Below are positions 23,092 through 34,787 of a stretch of DNA of 44,506 nt, in pieces. The stretch is taken from NCBI GenBank assembly GCA_026984215.1, contig JALSSO010000091.1, forward strand, positions 1 to 44,506. The letters are read 5' to 3'. A program made the position numbers and the translations under genes. Origin of the DNA: Gammaproteobacteria bacterium. GTDB lineage: Bacteria; Pseudomonadota; Gammaproteobacteria; JAJDOJ01. Numbering within the stretch: the stretch's first letter is position 1; each line of letters starts with the position of its first letter. The notes beneath the pieces were generated by a model that saw nothing but the letters and a program-made list of their open reading frames with translations, searched no databases and was not told the DNA's origin.

Positions 23092-23945
23092 TCCTGCGAC
23101 CCGCCAGGGCGAAACGGACGGGGCGCATAATGGAAGTCTCGCCGGGCGGGGCCGATGTCGAAGACCAAGTCCCGCTGCAGGCGCCATACCATCGCTGGGG
23201 ACAAAAAACCGAGCCCCGGCAGCCGGGCGCCCAGCCGAACCGCCACGGCCAACAACGCCGCCGGCACCGGGAGATAGCGAGGCCGCTGACCCTGGGCCGC
23301 GAAGATACGGTCCACCATCGCCCGATAGCTGAGCACCTCGCCACCCCCCAGGTGGTAAAGCTTTCCGTGGGTGGCTGAATTGTCCAATACGGCCACGCAG
23401 GCCCGGGCCAGGTCCTCGGCATGGACCGGCTGGCGGCGCGCACGCCCCCCGCCCACCAGGGGAAACACCCGCCAACGGCGCACCCAACGGGCGATGAAGG
23501 CCACATTGCGGTCCCCGCCGCCTCCATAGATCAAGGTGGGACGGAACAGGGTCCAGGCCACCCCGCGCTCGTCCGCCAGCCCGCGCAGCCGCTGCTCGGC
23601 CTGGCGCAGGCGCTCCACCTGCGCGCGTTCGCGGGGATCGGGGGAATCCGCCTTGGTCAGCACACTGGTGGTGCTGAAGGCGAGGATCCGCCTCGGCGAC
23701 GGTCGCATGGCCTGGAGCCAGCCCGGCAACAGATCCAGCGGCGCCACGTGGATCCAGGCATCGGGCACCACCATGGCCGGCGGAGGCGAGCGCAGGTCGG
23801 CCCGCAGCCAGCGCAGGCCAGAACCGGCATCCGCCGGCGGTGGACGGCGGGAAACCGCAATCACCTCCAGTCCCGCCTCCCGCAGCGATGGGACCAGATA
23901 ACGCCCCACGCCGCTGCGCGCGCCGGTGACGAGGACCCGCCTCAT
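23088..23945 (-). CDS. NAD-dependent nucleotide-sugar epimerase/dehydratase (extended SDR)
   Basis: A 285-residue Rossmann-fold protein. It starts with the dinucleotide-binding motif VTGARSGVGRYL, has FSTTSV in the position of the catalytic Ser/Thr, and FRPTLIYGGGGDRN, a common epimerase stretch. The usual YxxxK was not clearly found (AQVERLRQAEQ occupies the region), so catalytic competence is uncertain. It probably acts on a nucleotide- or lipid-linked sugar together with the transferase encoded next. ATG 23945 overlaps the TGA of the glycosyltransferase gene (ATGA), and its own stop overlaps the next start. Confidence 0.82.
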   Translation of the reverse strand: MRRVLVTGARSGVGRYLVPSLREAGLEVIAVSRRPPPADAGSGLRWLRADLRSPPPAMVVPDAWIHVAPLDLLPGWLQAMRPSPRRILAFSTTSVLTKADSPDPRERAQVERLRQAEQRLRGLADERGVAWTLFRPTLIYGGGGDRNVAFIARWVRRWRVFPLVGGGRARRQPVHAEDLARACVAVLDNSATHGKLYHLGGGEVLSYRAMVDRIFAAQGQRPRYLPVPAALLAVAVRLGARLPGLGFLSPAMVWRLQRDLVFDIGPARRDFHYAPRPFRPGGSQD

Positions 23946-24805
23946 ACCGAGCGCCGCCGCAGCGCGCCCCGCGCGGCCTCCAGTAGAAAACGCAGGCCCA
24001 CGCCCAACACCACCAGCCCAGTGACCGCGACCGGATACCGGGCGCGCTGGAACTTGTTGTAAAAGCGCAGCATGCCGCGATGCTTGTGCCAGGCCACCCA
24101 CACCGGCCGCCGAGCGCTGCAGCCCCCCTTGACATGGGTCGCCCGGGCCCGCGGGACGAACAGGACTTCCCAACCCCGCTGGCGGAACCGCACGAACCAG
24201 TCCAGATCCTCGCAATGCAGCACGTACCCCTCGTCCAGCCCGCCCACCTCGGCCACGGCCCGCATGCGTACCAGCATGCAGGCCCCGGAGACGGCCTCCA
24301 CCGCCTGAGGGCCGTCCGGAAGCGGCTGCTCCACGACCTCGAACGAATCGAGCCAGCGCCCCAGCCCCGTCACCCGAGCCAGACTCGTGGTGGGGGTGGG
24401 GATCCGCCGCCGCGAGGCGCGCTCCTCGCGCCCGTCCGGCGCCCGCACCCGACATCCCGCCAAACCCGCCCGCGGGTGGGCCTCCATGGCCCGCAAAAGG
24501 ACTTCGAGCGTATCCGGTTCCAGGAAGCAGTCTGGATTCAGGACCAAGGCATAGGGGGACTCGACGTGGCGCAGCACCTGATTCACGGCCCGGGCGAAGC
24601 CCAGGTTACGGGAATTGCGCAGCAGCTCCACCGCGGCTCCCGAGGCCGCCAGATCCCGAACCACCACCTCGCTTCCGTCACAGGAGGCGTTGTCCACCAC
24701 CGTGACCCGAACGGGCGCCGTGGAGGCCAACACCGCGCGCAGGCACCGGCCCAGATGGGCCCCGGCGTTGTAATTGACGACGATCACGTGCACGGTGGGC
24801 AACAC
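23942..24805 (-). CDS. Family 2 glycosyltransferase (rhamnosyltransferase-like)
   Basis: A 287-residue GT-A enzyme. It begins with the strand VHVIVVNYNAG, then VTVVDNASCDGS, NLGFARAVNQ, a DXD-like LNPDCF and the acceptor or base motif HCEDLDWFVRFRQRGW, all typical of GT2 members related to dTDP-rhamnosyl transferases. A hydrophobic stretch near the C-terminus (VTGLVVLGVGLRFLLEA) may tether it to the membrane. The start at GTG 24805 has GGAG 8 nt upstream; a longer frame to 24901 would overlap the divergent rhodanese gene. First gene of the minus-strand glycan cluster; the sugar specificity cannot be read from sequence. Confidence 0.88.
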   Translation of the reverse strand: MLPTVHVIVVNYNAGAHLGRCLRAVLASTAPVRVTVVDNASCDGSEVVVRDLAASGAAVELLRNSRNLGFARAVNQVLRHVESPYALVLNPDCFLEPDTLEVLLRAMEAHPRAGLAGCRVRAPDGREERASRRRIPTPTTSLARVTGLGRWLDSFEVVEQPLPDGPQAVEAVSGACMLVRMRAVAEVGGLDEGYVLHCEDLDWFVRFRQRGWEVLFVPRARATHVKGGCSARRPVWVAWHKHRGMLRFYNKFQRARYPVAVTGLVVLGVGLRFLLEAARGALRRRSV

Positions 24806-24885
24806 GGTCGCGGCTCCGCAAGAGTCTCCCGAGCGATATGGTAGCCTGCTGGCCGCCCACCCCGTCCATCGCATCCGCGAGCGCC

Positions 24886-25206
24886 ATGATCGAGTGGACA
24901 CCGGAACAATTGCGTCATCGCCTGACCGAGCAGGGGCCTGCCCCCCTGATCCTGGACGTACGCGAACCCTGGGAATACGCGCTGGCCCACTTGCCGGGAG
25001 CGCGGCTCGTGCCCATGGGTGAGATCGCCGCGCAGGTGGACACCCTCCCCCGCGACCGAGAGATCGTGGTGGTCTGCCATCACGGTATCCGCAGCCGCAT
25101 CGTGGCCGCCTGGCTGGAAAAACAGGGATTCGGGAAGGTGATCAATCTGACCGGCGGCCTGGACGCCTGGTCACTGCGCGTGGACCCCGCACTGCCCCGT
25201 TACTGA
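24886..25206 (+). CDS. Single-domain rhodanese-like sulfurtransferase
   Basis: A 106-residue cytoplasmic protein with one rhodanese domain: LILDVREPWEYALAHLPGA, then the active-site loop CHHGIRS with the catalytic Cys, and INLTGGLDAW. It resembles GlpE and PspE-core proteins that carry sulfane sulfur as a Cys persulfide. ATG 24886 is preferred over an in-frame ATG at 24838, because MIEWTPEQL is the usual beginning and the longer form adds a low-complexity leader. It is divergent from the glycosyltransferase gene and 114 nt ahead of the tolC-like gene. Confidence 0.88.
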   Translation: MIEWTPEQLRHRLTEQGPAPLILDVREPWEYALAHLPGARLVPMGEIAAQVDTLPRDREIVVVCHHGIRSRIVAAWLEKQGFGKVINLTGGLDAWSLRVDPALPRY

Positions 25207-25222
25207 AAAGCCCCTCGATCCT

Positions 25223-25252
25223 TTGCTTTTGGGCTCGGCGTCACTATAGTGA
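25223..25252 (+). promoter_or_regulatory. Promoter with overlapping palindrome upstream of the tolC-like gene
   Basis: TTGCTT (25223-25228) and TATAGT (25245-25250) form a good sigma70 pair with 16-nt spacing. A perfect 12-bp palindrome, TCACTATAGTGA (25241-25252), covers the -10 element, which suggests a repressor site. The start would be near 25257, giving a leader of about 64 nt to ATG 25321. Confidence 0.55.
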
Positions 25253-25320
25253 GCCTGATCCACGGGGGCAGGATCGCGCGCCCTCTTCCGTCACAGACCG
25301 ACGTCCAGGAGCAGGTGGCG

Positions 25321-26661
25321 ATGAGAAACACTTCCGGTACGGTGGGGCGATGGTTCGGGTCGATTCTGCTGGCGGGCTCCCTGTTGTTGGCCGGCGGCGC
25401 ACGGGCCGAGGATCTGCAGGCGGTCTATGAACTCGCGCTCAACCGCGACGCGGTCTATCAAGCCGCGCAGGCACAATACCTGGCCGCACGCGAGGCAACC
25501 CCCCAGGCGCGATCCTTCCTCCTGCCCCAGATCAACGCCTTCGCCAAGGGCGAGCACGACGCCCAGTCCATCACCAACGACGACCGCTTTCCAGACCAAA
25601 ACATCGATACCAACCGCTACGGTTACGGTGTCACCCTGAACCAGGTCCTGTTCAACCGGGACCTCTTTCTCGGCCTGAACCAGGCCGAGAAATCCGTGCT
25701 GCGGGCCGAGGCCCTGCTCGAAGACGCCCGCCAGGCGCTCATCGTGCGGGTGGCTCGGGCCTATTTCGACGTGCTGGCGGCCGAGGACACGCTCAAGGCC
25801 GTCAGCGCCGCCAAGGAGGCCTTCAAGCGGCAGATGGACCAGGCCCAGAAGCGGTTCGAAGTGGGGCTCATCGCCATCACCGACTACAAGGAGGCCCAGG
25901 CCGCCTATGACAGTGCCACGGCCAGCGAGATCGCCGCGCGCAACGACCTCGAGGTGGCCCGCTCCGCGCTGGAGGCCATCGTGGGGCAGAAGCTCGGCGC
26001 ACCGGCCAAGCTCACGGACCGTTTTCAGCCCCTGCGCCCGGACCCCGACGACGTGGAGGAATGGATCCGGCGCGCCAAGGAACAAAACGTTCAGATCATC
26101 GCCGCCCAGCACGCCACGGACACCGCCCTGATCGAGGTCAAACGCCAGCGGGCGGGGCATTGGCCCACGGTGGGACTGAGCGCGGGCGCCGTTCAGGACA
26201 ACACATCCTCCGGCCTGTTCGGCGGGCGCGACATCGGCACGCTGAGCGTGGGCGTGCGCCTGGATCTGCCCATCTACTCCGGGGGGTTCGTGAGCTCGCG
26301 GGTGCGCGAGGCGAGCCACAACTTCCAGGCCTCTCAGGAGCAGCTCATCCAGGTGCGCCGTGACGTGATCAAACAGACCAGCGACGCCTATCTCACGGTC
26401 CTGTCCAACATCAGCCGCCTGCACGCCCTGAAGCGCGCCGTGGAGTCCAACCAGGCCTCTTACGAGGCCACCCAGGCCGGGTTCGAGGTGGGCACCCGCA
26501 CCTCCGTGGACGTCTCCCAGGCCATCCGCAACCTGTTCGCCGCCGAACGGGACTACAAGGTGGCCCGCTACGAGTACATCATCGCCACCCTCTCGCTCAA
26601 GCGTGCCGCGGGCATGCTGAGCGCCGAGGACATCCAGCGCATCAACGCCTGGCTGGATTGA
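25321..26661 (+). CDS. tolC: TolC family outer-membrane efflux/secretion channel
   Basis: A 446-residue outer-membrane protein. A signal peptide (about residues 1-28, ending GGARA) precedes two homologous OEP repeats. The start of the mature chain, DLQAVYELALNRDAVYQAA, and later NLFNR-like FNRDLFLGLNQAEKSV, YFDVLAAEDTL, RFEVGLIAITD and YSGGFVSSRVREA are typical of TolC proper rather than of NodT or CusC lipoproteins. It forms the trimeric exit duct for tripartite pumps and type I secretion. ATG 25321 begins the signal peptide; the frame is open further upstream. Its stop overlaps the TTG start of bioF. Confidence 0.93.
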   Translation: MRNTSGTVGRWFGSILLAGSLLLAGGARAEDLQAVYELALNRDAVYQAAQAQYLAAREATPQARSFLLPQINAFAKGEHDAQSITNDDRFPDQNIDTNRYGYGVTLNQVLFNRDLFLGLNQAEKSVLRAEALLEDARQALIVRVARAYFDVLAAEDTLKAVSAAKEAFKRQMDQAQKRFEVGLIAITDYKEAQAAYDSATASEIAARNDLEVARSALEAIVGQKLGAPAKLTDRFQPLRPDPDDVEEWIRRAKEQNVQIIAAQHATDTALIEVKRQRAGHWPTVGLSAGAVQDNTSSGLFGGRDIGTLSVGVRLDLPIYSGGFVSSRVREASHNFQASQEQLIQVRRDVIKQTSDAYLTVLSNISRLHALKRAVESNQASYEATQAGFEVGTRTSVDVSQAIRNLFAAERDYKVARYEYIIATLSLKRAAGMLSAEDIQRINAWLD

Positions 26662-27833
26662 GCGCGGCCGGCGAGCTGAGGGCCGCCCTGCGCGGGCGCC
26701 TGGAACGACGCCGGCGCGAGGGCTTGTACCGCAGCCTGCGCATGCGCGGGCCGGGACCGGTCACTGCGCAGCGCCTGGACGGCCGCGCGGTCATCGACTT
26801 CTGCAGCAACGACTATCTGGGCCTGAGCACCCATCCGCGCGTGGTGTCCGCCTTCCGCGAAGCGGGCGGGCGATACGGGGTCGGGGCCCGGGCCGCGCAT
26901 CTGGTCAGCGGCCACACCGAGCTGCATGCCGAACTGGAATGCCGGCTCGCCGCATGGACCGGCCGGGAACGGGCCTTGGTGTTCTCCACCGGCTTCATGG
27001 CCAATCTCGGCGCCATCACCACGCTGGTGGGGCCGGGAGATGCCGTGTTCCAGGCCCGGCTCAACCATGCCTCCCTGCTGGACGCGGGGCGCGCCAGCGG
27101 CGCGCGGCTGTACCGCTACCGGGATCTGAGGCATCTGGAGCGTTTGCTGGAACGAGCCGGCGCCCGGCACCGGCTGGTGGTCACCGACGGCGTGTTCAGC
27201 ATGGACGGCACCCTCGCGCCCCTGCCGGAACTGGCCGCGTTGTGCGAGCGATACGAGGCCTGGCTCATGGTGGACGATGCCCACGGGCTGGGCGTGCTCG
27301 GCCCGCAGGGGCGTGGGACCGTCGCCCTGCACGGGCTGGGTCAGGACGAGGTGCCGGTGCTCATGGGCACCTTCGGAAAGGCATTGGGCGGATTCGGCGC
27401 CTTCGTGGCCGGCCCCGGGGAATTGATCGAGGCCCTGATCCAGGAGGCTCGCAGTTACGTCTACACCACGGCCCTGCCGCCGGCGGTGGCCGCCGCCGCC
27501 CTGGCCGCGCTCGAAATCGTCGAGACCGATCCGCGACGCCGGGTGCGTCTCGATGCCCTGGTCGGCCGGTTCCGCGCGGGGGCCCGCGCGCGCGGGTTGG
27601 CCCTGGCCGAGTCCCGCACTCCCATCCAACCCCTGATCCTCGGCCCTCCGGAACGCGCGGTGGCCGCGGCCGACAGGCTCATGAAAACCGGCTTCTGGGT
27701 GGCGGCGATCCGGCCGCCCACCGTCCCGCGCGGCACCGCGCGGCTGCGCATCACCCTCACGGCCGCCCATACGGAAGAGCAGGTGGACGCGCTGCTGGAG
27801 GCATTGGGGGCGACCTTGGGCCAAGGCGCTTGA
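26658..27833 (+). CDS. bioF: 8-amino-7-oxononanoate synthase (biotin synthesis)
   Basis: A 391-residue PLP enzyme of the alpha-oxoamine synthase family that condenses pimeloyl-ACP or -CoA with alanine. Visible signatures are FCSNDYLGLSTHP, DGVFSMDGTLAPL, VDDAHGLGVLGPQGRG and GTFGKALGGFGAF with the PLP lysine. Length fits BioF (about 385-395). CqsA or Kbl type activity cannot be excluded by motif alone, but overall similarity favours BioF. The start is TTG 26658, sharing bases with the TGA of tolC (TTGA), which suggests re-initiation. No other bio genes are in the window. Confidence 0.88.
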   Translation: MSAAGELRAALRGRLERRRREGLYRSLRMRGPGPVTAQRLDGRAVIDFCSNDYLGLSTHPRVVSAFREAGGRYGVGARAAHLVSGHTELHAELECRLAAWTGRERALVFSTGFMANLGAITTLVGPGDAVFQARLNHASLLDAGRASGARLYRYRDLRHLERLLERAGARHRLVVTDGVFSMDGTLAPLPELAALCERYEAWLMVDDAHGLGVLGPQGRGTVALHGLGQDEVPVLMGTFGKALGGFGAFVAGPGELIEALIQEARSYVYTTALPPAVAAAALAALEIVETDPRRRVRLDALVGRFRAGARARGLALAESRTPIQPLILGPPERAVAAADRLMKTGFWVAAIRPPTVPRGTARLRITLTAAHTEEQVDALLEALGATLGQGA

Positions 27834-27840
27834 CCCCGGC

Positions 27841-28512
27841 TCAGATCCAGCCCCGCTCGGCGAAGGAGACCGTCTCCTCCCCCACCACCACATGGTCCAG
27901 CACGCGTACGTCCACCAACGCCAGAGCCTCCTGGAGCCGGCGGGTGATTCGGCGGTCGGCCTCGCTCGGCTCGGCTACCCCGGAGGGGTGGTTGTGGGCC
28001 AGGATGAGGGCGGCGGCATTGTGCTGAAGGGCGCGGCGCACCACCTCGCGGGGGTGGACGCTGGCCCCGTCGATGGTCCCGCGGAAGAGTTCCTCGAAGG
28101 CGATCACCCGGTGGCGCGTGTCCAGGAACAGACAGGCGAACACCTCGTGGGCATGATCGCGCAACCGCGCGCTCAGGAAACGCCGGGTGGCCTGGGGGTC
28201 GGTGATGGTCGCCCCGCGCGTCAGGCCCTCGGCCAGATGCCGGCGTCCCATCTCGAGGACCGCCTGCAGCTGGGCGTACTTGGCGTCCCCGAGCCCCCGG
28301 GCCCGACAGAACCGCCTGCGGTCGGCCTGTAGCAGGGGGCGCAGTCCGCCGAACTCGGCGAGCAGTTCACGAGCCAGGTCCACGGCGGTCTTGCCCTGGA
28401 CCCCCGTGCGCAAGAAGATCGCCAGCAGTTCCGCATCCGACAAGGCACGCGGCCCCCGTTGCAAGAGCTTCTCCCGCGGCCGCTCGTCGGCCGGCCAGTC
28501 CGTGATGGGCAT
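27841..28512 (-). CDS. radC: RadC family JAB/MPN-domain protein
   Basis: A 223-residue protein. An N-terminal helix-hairpin-helix-like domain ([27 protein letters not shown]) precedes the RadC domain with the JAMM-type metal motif LAHNHPSG and a downstream Asp in SEADRRIT. The family was once tied to recombination repair; its real role is undefined. ATG 28512 with GAGGAGGGAG just upstream is chosen over an open extension to 28587. It is divergent from coaBC, the same arrangement as in Pseudomonas. Confidence 0.93.
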   Translation of the reverse strand: MPITDWPADERPREKLLQRGPRALSDAELLAIFLRTGVQGKTAVDLARELLAEFGGLRPLLQADRRRFCRARGLGDAKYAQLQAVLEMGRRHLAEGLTRGATITDPQATRRFLSARLRDHAHEVFACLFLDTRHRVIAFEELFRGTIDGASVHPREVVRRALQHNAAALILAHNHPSGVAEPSEADRRITRRLQEALALVDVRVLDHVVVGEETVSFAERGWI

Positions 28513-28598
28513 CGGCTCCCTCCTCGAGATCGGCCTCGGCCGCTCATCTTCCCACCCCGAAGGCATGCCGTCCGCGCAATGGGCCACAGCGTCGATGG

Positions 28599-28604
28599 TA
28601 AAAT
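28599..28604 (+). promoter_or_regulatory. Candidate -10 box directly before coaBC
   Basis: TAAAAT lies 7 nt before the coaBC ATG, so initiation would fall at or beside the start codon and give a leaderless mRNA. No clear -35 is present. No Shine-Dalgarno sequence is visible before ATG 28611, which is consistent. Confidence 0.3.
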
Positions 28605-28610
28605 TCCACG

Positions 28611-29819
28611 ATGCATCCCCGGCGGATTCTGTTCGGCGTCACCGGCGGCATCGCGGCCTACAAGGCCGTGGAGGTGGTGCGCCGGTTGCGCGATCATGGC
28701 GCCGAGGTGCGGGTGGTCATGACGCGGGGCGCCACTGCTTTCGTCACGCCCCTGACCTTCCAGGCCGTCTCCGGTCACCCCGTGCGCACCGACACGCTGG
28801 ACCCGGTCGAGGAGGCGGGCATGGACCACATCGCCCTGGCCCGCTGGGCGCAGGCCGTGGTGGTGGCGCCGGCCAGCGCGGACTTCCTGGCCCGGCTGCG
28901 GGCGGGGTTGGCCGACGACCTGCTGAGTACCCTATGCCTGGCCACGGAGGCGCCGGTGTGGCTGTTCCCGGCCATGAACCGGGCGATGTGGGCGCATCCG
29001 GCCACCCAGGAGAACGTCTCGGTCCTGCGCAACCGCGGCCTGCATGTCCCGGAACCGGCCAGCGGCCCGCAAGCCTGCGGGGAGTCCGGCCCGGGCCGCA
29101 TGGTCGAGCCCGACGAGATCGTGGCACGGATCATGGCGCATGCCGGGCCGCTGGCTGGGCAACACTGGGTGATCACGGCCGGCCCGACCCGCGAGCCCAT
29201 CGACCCGGTGCGTTTTCTGTCCAACCGTTCGTCGGGCCGCATGGGCTTCGCCCTGGCCGGAGCCGCGGCAGGCCGGGGCGCGCGGGTGACCCTGATCAGT
29301 GGACCGGTGACGCTGTCCACACCGGCGGGTGTCGAGCGGGTGGACGTGGAGACCGCGCGGGAAATGCTGGATGCGGTGCTGGGCTGTGTCGCAAGCGCCG
29401 ACGTGTTCATCGGCTGCGCCGCGGTGGCCGACCTGCGGCCCGCCGAAACCCGACGCCAAAAGGCCGGCAAGCAGGAATTGGGCGACTGCCTGCCGCTGGC
29501 ACGCAACCCGGACATCGTGGCCACCGTGGCGGCACTGGACAGGCGGCCGTTCACGGTGGGATTCGCCGCCGAGACTCACGAGTTGGAGCGCCGCGCGCGC
29601 GCCAAGCTCGAGCGCAAGAATCTTGATATGATCGCCGCCAACCGCGTGGGCCTTCCCGGGCTCGGGATGGAGACCATGGCCAACGAGATCGTGCTCCTCT
29701 GGCCCGGTGGCCGAGAGCGCCTGGGCCCGGCGGACAAGCCCCTGCTGGCGGAAACCCTGATCGACCGGATCGCAGCACGCCATGCCACACAGCAGCAAGC
29801 TCTCGGAAACCGCCCCTGA
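28611..29819 (+). CDS. coaBC: Bifunctional phosphopantothenoylcysteine decarboxylase/phosphopantothenate-cysteine ligase
   Basis: A 402-residue coenzyme A biosynthesis enzyme. The N-terminal CoaC half is an FMN-dependent decarboxylase with [10 protein letters not shown], the [10 protein letters not shown] segment and the [12 protein letters not shown] (PXMNXXMW) substrate motif. The C-terminal CoaB half begins at [22 protein letters not shown] and contains [10 protein letters not shown] and the KNLDMIAAN region. Length matches E. coli Dfp. It overlaps dut by 38 nt and heads the coaBC-dut-algC-argB unit. Confidence 0.96.
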   Translation: MHPRRILFGVTGGIAAYKAVEVVRRLRDHGAEVRVVMTRGATAFVTPLTFQAVSGHPVRTDTLDPVEEAGMDHIALARWAQAVVVAPASADFLARLRAGLADDLLSTLCLATEAPVWLFPAMNRAMWAHPATQENVSVLRNRGLHVPEPASGPQACGESGPGRMVEPDEIVARIMAHAGPLAGQHWVITAGPTREPIDPVRFLSNRSSGRMGFALAGAAAGRGARVTLISGPVTLSTPAGVERVDVETAREMLDAVLGCVASADVFIGCAAVADLRPAETRRQKAGKQELGDCLPLARNPDIVATVAALDRRPFTVGFAAETHELERRARAKLERKNLDMIAANRVGLPGLGMETMANEIVLLWPGGRERLGPADKPLLAETLIDRIAARHATQQQALGNRP

Positions 29820-30273
29820 ATCCGTGGTCGAGGTCCGCGTGCTGGATCCCCGGATCGGAAACGGGATCCCCATGCCCGAATACGCCACCGCGGGATCGGC
29901 CGGGCTGGATCTGCGCGCCTGCCTGGAGGCCCCGCTGGAATTGCGGGCCGGGCAGACGGAGCTCATCCCCACGGGCCTGGCCATCCACATCGGCGACCCG
30001 GGGCTGGCCGCCGTCATCCTGCCGCGCTCCGGGCTCGGCCACCGGCACGGCCTCGTGCTCGGCAATCTGGTGGGTCTCATCGACTCGGACTACCAGGGAG
30101 AGCTGCTGGTCTCGTGCTGGAACCGCGGCCAGCAGCCCTACACCATCGCCGTGGGCGAGCGCATCGCGCAACTGGTGGTGGTGCCGGTGGTGCGACCGCG
30201 CTTCGAGGTGGTGGAGGCCTTCTCGCCGAGCGGACGCGGATCGGGGGGCTTCGGCCATACCGGTCGGCATTGA
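29782..30273 (+). CDS. dut: dUTP diphosphatase
   Basis: A 163-residue trimeric dUTPase that hydrolyses dUTP to dUMP and pyrophosphate. All five family motifs are visible: [34 protein letters not shown] and the C-terminal arm [13 protein letters not shown] 29782 gives an N-terminal extension of about 14 residues over E. coli Dut and overlaps coaBC; GTG 29824, just past the coaBC stop, would match homologue length but lacks a ribosome site. Confidence 0.95.
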   Translation: MPHSSKLSETAPESVVEVRVLDPRIGNGIPMPEYATAGSAGLDLRACLEAPLELRAGQTELIPTGLAIHIGDPGLAAVILPRSGLGHRHGLVLGNLVGLIDSDYQGELLVSCWNRGQQPYTIAVGERIAQLVVVPVVRPRFEVVEAFSPSGRGSGGFGHTGRH

Positions 30274-30323
30274 CGACTCGACCAGCGGGGCACACCCGAG
30301 ACATCGTGGGATTGGGGGAAGAC

Positions 30324-33273
<2,950 letters not shown>

Positions 33274-33302
33274 GGCATGAAATCTGGGCACGATGGCGCA
33301 GG

Positions 33303-33332
33303 TTGACCGGTTACCGAGCCGATGATTATATG
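33303..33332 (+). promoter_or_regulatory. Candidate sigma70 promoter for the TauE/SafE gene
   Basis: TTGACC (33303-33308) and TATATG (33327-33332) with 18-nt spacing lie 43 nt before the permease ATG. The first matches consensus in five of six and the second in four of six positions. Confidence 0.5.
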
Positions 33333-33375
33333 CGGGGTCGCCGCCCTTCCCTGAATCCGCCGGACCGACCAATCC

Positions 33376-34131
33376 ATGCCTTTCATCGACCAGGCGATCC
33401 TGCTGGCGATCTCGCTGGCGGCCAATGCCTTCTCCGCCTTCTCCGGAGGTGGAGCGGGGCTCGTCCAGCTCCCGGCCTTGATCTTTCTCGGCCTGCCCTT
33501 CGCGGTGGCGCTGGCCACCCACAAGGTGGCGAGCGTGGCCCTGGGCGTGGGAGCAACCCTGCGCCACCTACGCGAACGCACGCTGCACGCACGGTATGTG
33601 GCCCTGATGTTGGCGGCGGGGCTGCCCGGCGTGATCGCTGGCGCGGGGACGATTCCACATGTACCGGAGCGTGCCGCCGAGATCGCCCTCGGCGTGATGA
33701 CCGCCGGGCTCGGCCTCTACAGCCTCGCCCACCGGGGTCTGGGACAGAGGACCATCGAACGGGTGTCGAGCCGTTCGGCATGGGCAGTGGGCGCCATGGG
33801 CCTGTTCCTGATCGGGGTCCTCAACGGCTCGCTCACCTCGGGTACCGGATTGTTCGTGACCCTGTGGCTCGTCCGCTGGTTCGGAATGGACTATCGCATG
33901 GCCGTGGCCCACACCCTGGTCCTGGTCGGTGTGTTCTGGAACGGCACCGGCGCGTTGACCCTGGGCTGGTTGAGCGAGATCCGCTGGGACTGGCTGCCGG
34001 CCCTGTTGCTGGGTTCCCTGATCGGCGGGTACCTGGGGGCCCATTGGTCCATCGCGGCGGGCAACCGCTGGATCAAGCGCGGTTACGAACTGGTGACCTT
34101 GCTCATCGGGTTGAAGCTCATCCTCGGCTGA
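33376..34131 (+). CDS. TauE/SafE family permease (DUF81)
   Basis: A 251-residue inner-membrane protein with about eight helices in two repeats. Typical family segments are FSGGGAGLVQLPALIFLGLP and ATHKVASVALGVGATLRHL in the first half, and LNGSLTSGTGLFVTLWLV with YRMAVAHTLVLVGVFWNGTGAL in the second. Members are proposed to export sulfite, sulfoacetate or other organosulfur anions; substrate here is unknown. Possible relevance to the sulfotransferase encoded 2.7 kb away is speculative. Convergent with pyrE, 12 nt between the stops. Confidence 0.87.
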   Translation: MPFIDQAILLAISLAANAFSAFSGGGAGLVQLPALIFLGLPFAVALATHKVASVALGVGATLRHLRERTLHARYVALMLAAGLPGVIAGAGTIPHVPERAAEIALGVMTAGLGLYSLAHRGLGQRTIERVSSRSAWAVGAMGLFLIGVLNGSLTSGTGLFVTLWLVRWFGMDYRMAVAHTLVLVGVFWNGTGALTLGWLSEIRWDWLPALLLGSLIGGYLGAHWSIAAGNRWIKRGYELVTLLIGLKLILG

Positions 34132-34143
34132 GCCGGCGCAGGC

Positions 34144-34782
34144 TCAAACCCCGTACTGCTCTCGGTAGGCGCGGATGGCGGGCAGATATTCCGCGTAGGC
34201 GGGGTCCTGCTCGACCAGGGTCACCAGATCCGTGAGGGTGGCCACCGCGACGACCCGCAGCCCCAATTCCCGCTCGGTCTCCTGCACCGCCGAGAGCCGG
34301 CCCCGACCCCGTTCCTGCCGGTCCAGGGCGATGACCACCCCCACCGGCTCCGCCCCTTCGGAGCGAATCAGTTCCACCGAGGCCCGCGCGGCGGTGCCCG
34401 CGGTCATCACGTCGTCGACGATGAGGACCCGGCCGTGGAGCGGCGCCCCCACGACCCGTCCACCCTCCCCGTGCGCCTTGGCCTCCTTGCGGTCGAAGGC
34501 CCACGGCCGATCCTCCCCGTGGTCGCGCGCCAGCGCGATGGCGGTGGCCGCCACCAGCGGGATGCCCTTGTAGGCCGGCCCGAACAGCATGTCGTATTCC
34601 AGCTCGGCCCGTCGGATCGCCCGGGCATAGAAGCCGCCCAGACGCGCCAGCGCGTCCCCCGTGCGGAACAGCCCGGCGTTGAAGAAATAAGGACTGACCC
34701 TCCCCGACTTCAGCGTGAACCGTCCGAAGCGCAATACCCCATGCTCCAGGGCGAACCGCAGAAAAGCACTCCGATCGTCCAT
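34144..34782 (-). CDS. pyrE: Orotate phosphoribosyltransferase
   Basis: A 212-residue pyrimidine-synthesis enzyme joining orotate with PRPP to give OMP. The signatures are [14 protein letters not shown] at the N-terminus, [22 protein letters not shown] and the PRPP loop [16 protein letters not shown] 34782 has GGAGGTG 6 nt upstream; the longer open frame lies within the preceding gene. It begins 5 nt after the stop of the third FG-GAP/ASPIC gene, with its ribosome site inside that gene, so it is likely transcribed from the upstream secreted-protein operon or from a promoter inside it. Confidence 0.95.
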   Translation of the reverse strand: MDDRSAFLRFALEHGVLRFGRFTLKSGRVSPYFFNAGLFRTGDALARLGGFYARAIRRAELEYDMLFGPAYKGIPLVAATAIALARDHGEDRPWAFDRKEAKAHGEGGRVVGAPLHGRVLIVDDVMTAGTAARASVELIRSEGAEPVGVVIALDRQERGRGRLSAVQETERELGLRVVAVATLTDLVTLVEQDPAYAEYLPAIRAYREQYGV

Positions 34783-34787
34783 CCGTT

